From NCBI GenBank assembly GCA_034509495.1, contig CM067513.1:24054169-24118168 (forward strand): DNA of 64,000 bases, given 5' to 3'. Below, piece after piece: positions 63,845-64,000 of this stretch. The position numbers and the translations under genes are program-made. The DNA is from Acestrorhynchus altus (lineage: Eukaryota; Chordata; Actinopteri; Characiformes; Acestrorhynchidae). The first letter of the stretch is position 1; each line of letters starts with the position of its first letter. The notes below the pieces were generated by a model. It had not been told where the DNA came from. It searched no databases and saw only the letters and a list, made by a program, of their open reading frames with translations.

Positions 63845-64000
63845 TTTGTATCTCATGCCTGTTTTACCGCCACTAACTGCTCGCTCGTCGCTCGGCTGCT
63901 CTTGTCTGTCTCCGCTCACTTTCACTTTCCCCTCCCCCTGGTGTTCGATGCGCTCGGCGCTCGGCTCCGTCGAGGCTCGGCAGTGTGTGTAAAGAGCGCT
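63845..64000. promoter_or_regulatory. CpG-rich block at the window edge; possible promoter or first exon
   Basis: About 16 CpGs in 150 bp (GCTCGCTCGTCGCTCGGCTG, GATGCGCTCGGCGCTCGGCT), in sharp contrast to the AT-rich minisatellite before it. The direction of any transcript cannot be decided, and open frames here are too short to name. The sequence continues beyond the window. Confidence 0.4.

Noticed and set aside
1..64000. A novel host-encoded system such as a gene cluster, defence island or CRISPR
   Set aside because: The window is vertebrate-type DNA dominated by decayed mobile elements. No set of intact co-oriented genes or regularly spaced repeat-spacer structure was found.

Overview
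The window is non-coding, repeat-packed vertebrate DNA, almost certainly from a teleost fish. The evidence is a Rex3 (RTE clade) retrotransposon, fish-type L2/Rex1-like LINEs, several Tc1-like transposon families, DANA/V-SINE-like elements with the conserved core, Ty3/gypsy LTR debris, and very long (CA)n/(GA)n/(TA)n arrays. The short TA-flanked MITEs resemble families I associate with otophysan fish (characins, catfishes, electric fishes); that placement is inference. No intact host gene, rRNA, tRNA gene, CRISPR array or bacterial feature could be supported. Most open frames fall inside mobile elements or microsatellites.

Layout. 1-5.3 kb: a hAT-like MITE, two truncated TA-type MITEs, and two copies of an unknown dispersed repeat (DR1), one of them nested in a TIR element (D1). 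5.7-9.1 kb: an L2-type LINE (minus strand) that split an older Tc1-like element. 10.7-11.6 kb: a decayed Ty3/gypsy protease-reverse transcriptase block with a local inverted duplication. 13-16.8 kb: microsatellites, a decayed LINE, a SINE and a 34-bp minisatellite. 17.6-18.9 kb: a complete but dead Tc1-like element. 20-29.5 kb: long dinucleotide arrays, Tc1 remnants and two copies of a non-autonomous LTR element, one with both LTRs. 29.6-36.8 kb: mostly single-copy sequence with two solo-LTR-like elements and a decayed LINE. 36.8-38.9 kb: a full-length TA-flanked MITE and a repeat-poor block. 39.4-42.4 kb: a Rex3 element with both ends and a perfect 13-bp target duplication. 43-51 kb: SINEs, a telomere-like 43-bp minisatellite and Tc1 remnants. 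51.6-53.3 kb: an ACCAGC-rich repeat, a CpG-rich promoter-like patch, stacked microsatellites and a 45-bp minisatellite. 53.4-55.5 kb: an RTE element lacking its reverse transcriptase, inserted in a third D1 copy. 55.7-60.6 kb: Tc1, hAT and SINE remnants. 62.9-63.8 kb: a 63-bp minisatellite with one flipped unit. The final 150 bp is abruptly CpG-rich and may be the edge of a promoter or first exon.

The genes present do not work together; they are parasites of different ages. Nesting gives a relative order: D1 and Tc1-like elements first, then DR1, L2 and RTE inserted into them. Rex3 and RTE keep perfect target duplications and look youngest, yet both carry internal deletions in the reverse transcriptase region and could not move autonomously. 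A few repeat-poor blocks (3.6-4.1, 30.0-31.3, 36.5-36.7, 37.9-38.4, 56.4-56.9 and 58.7-58.9 kb) look more constrained and could be regulatory; that is a guess from composition and motifs, not proof.
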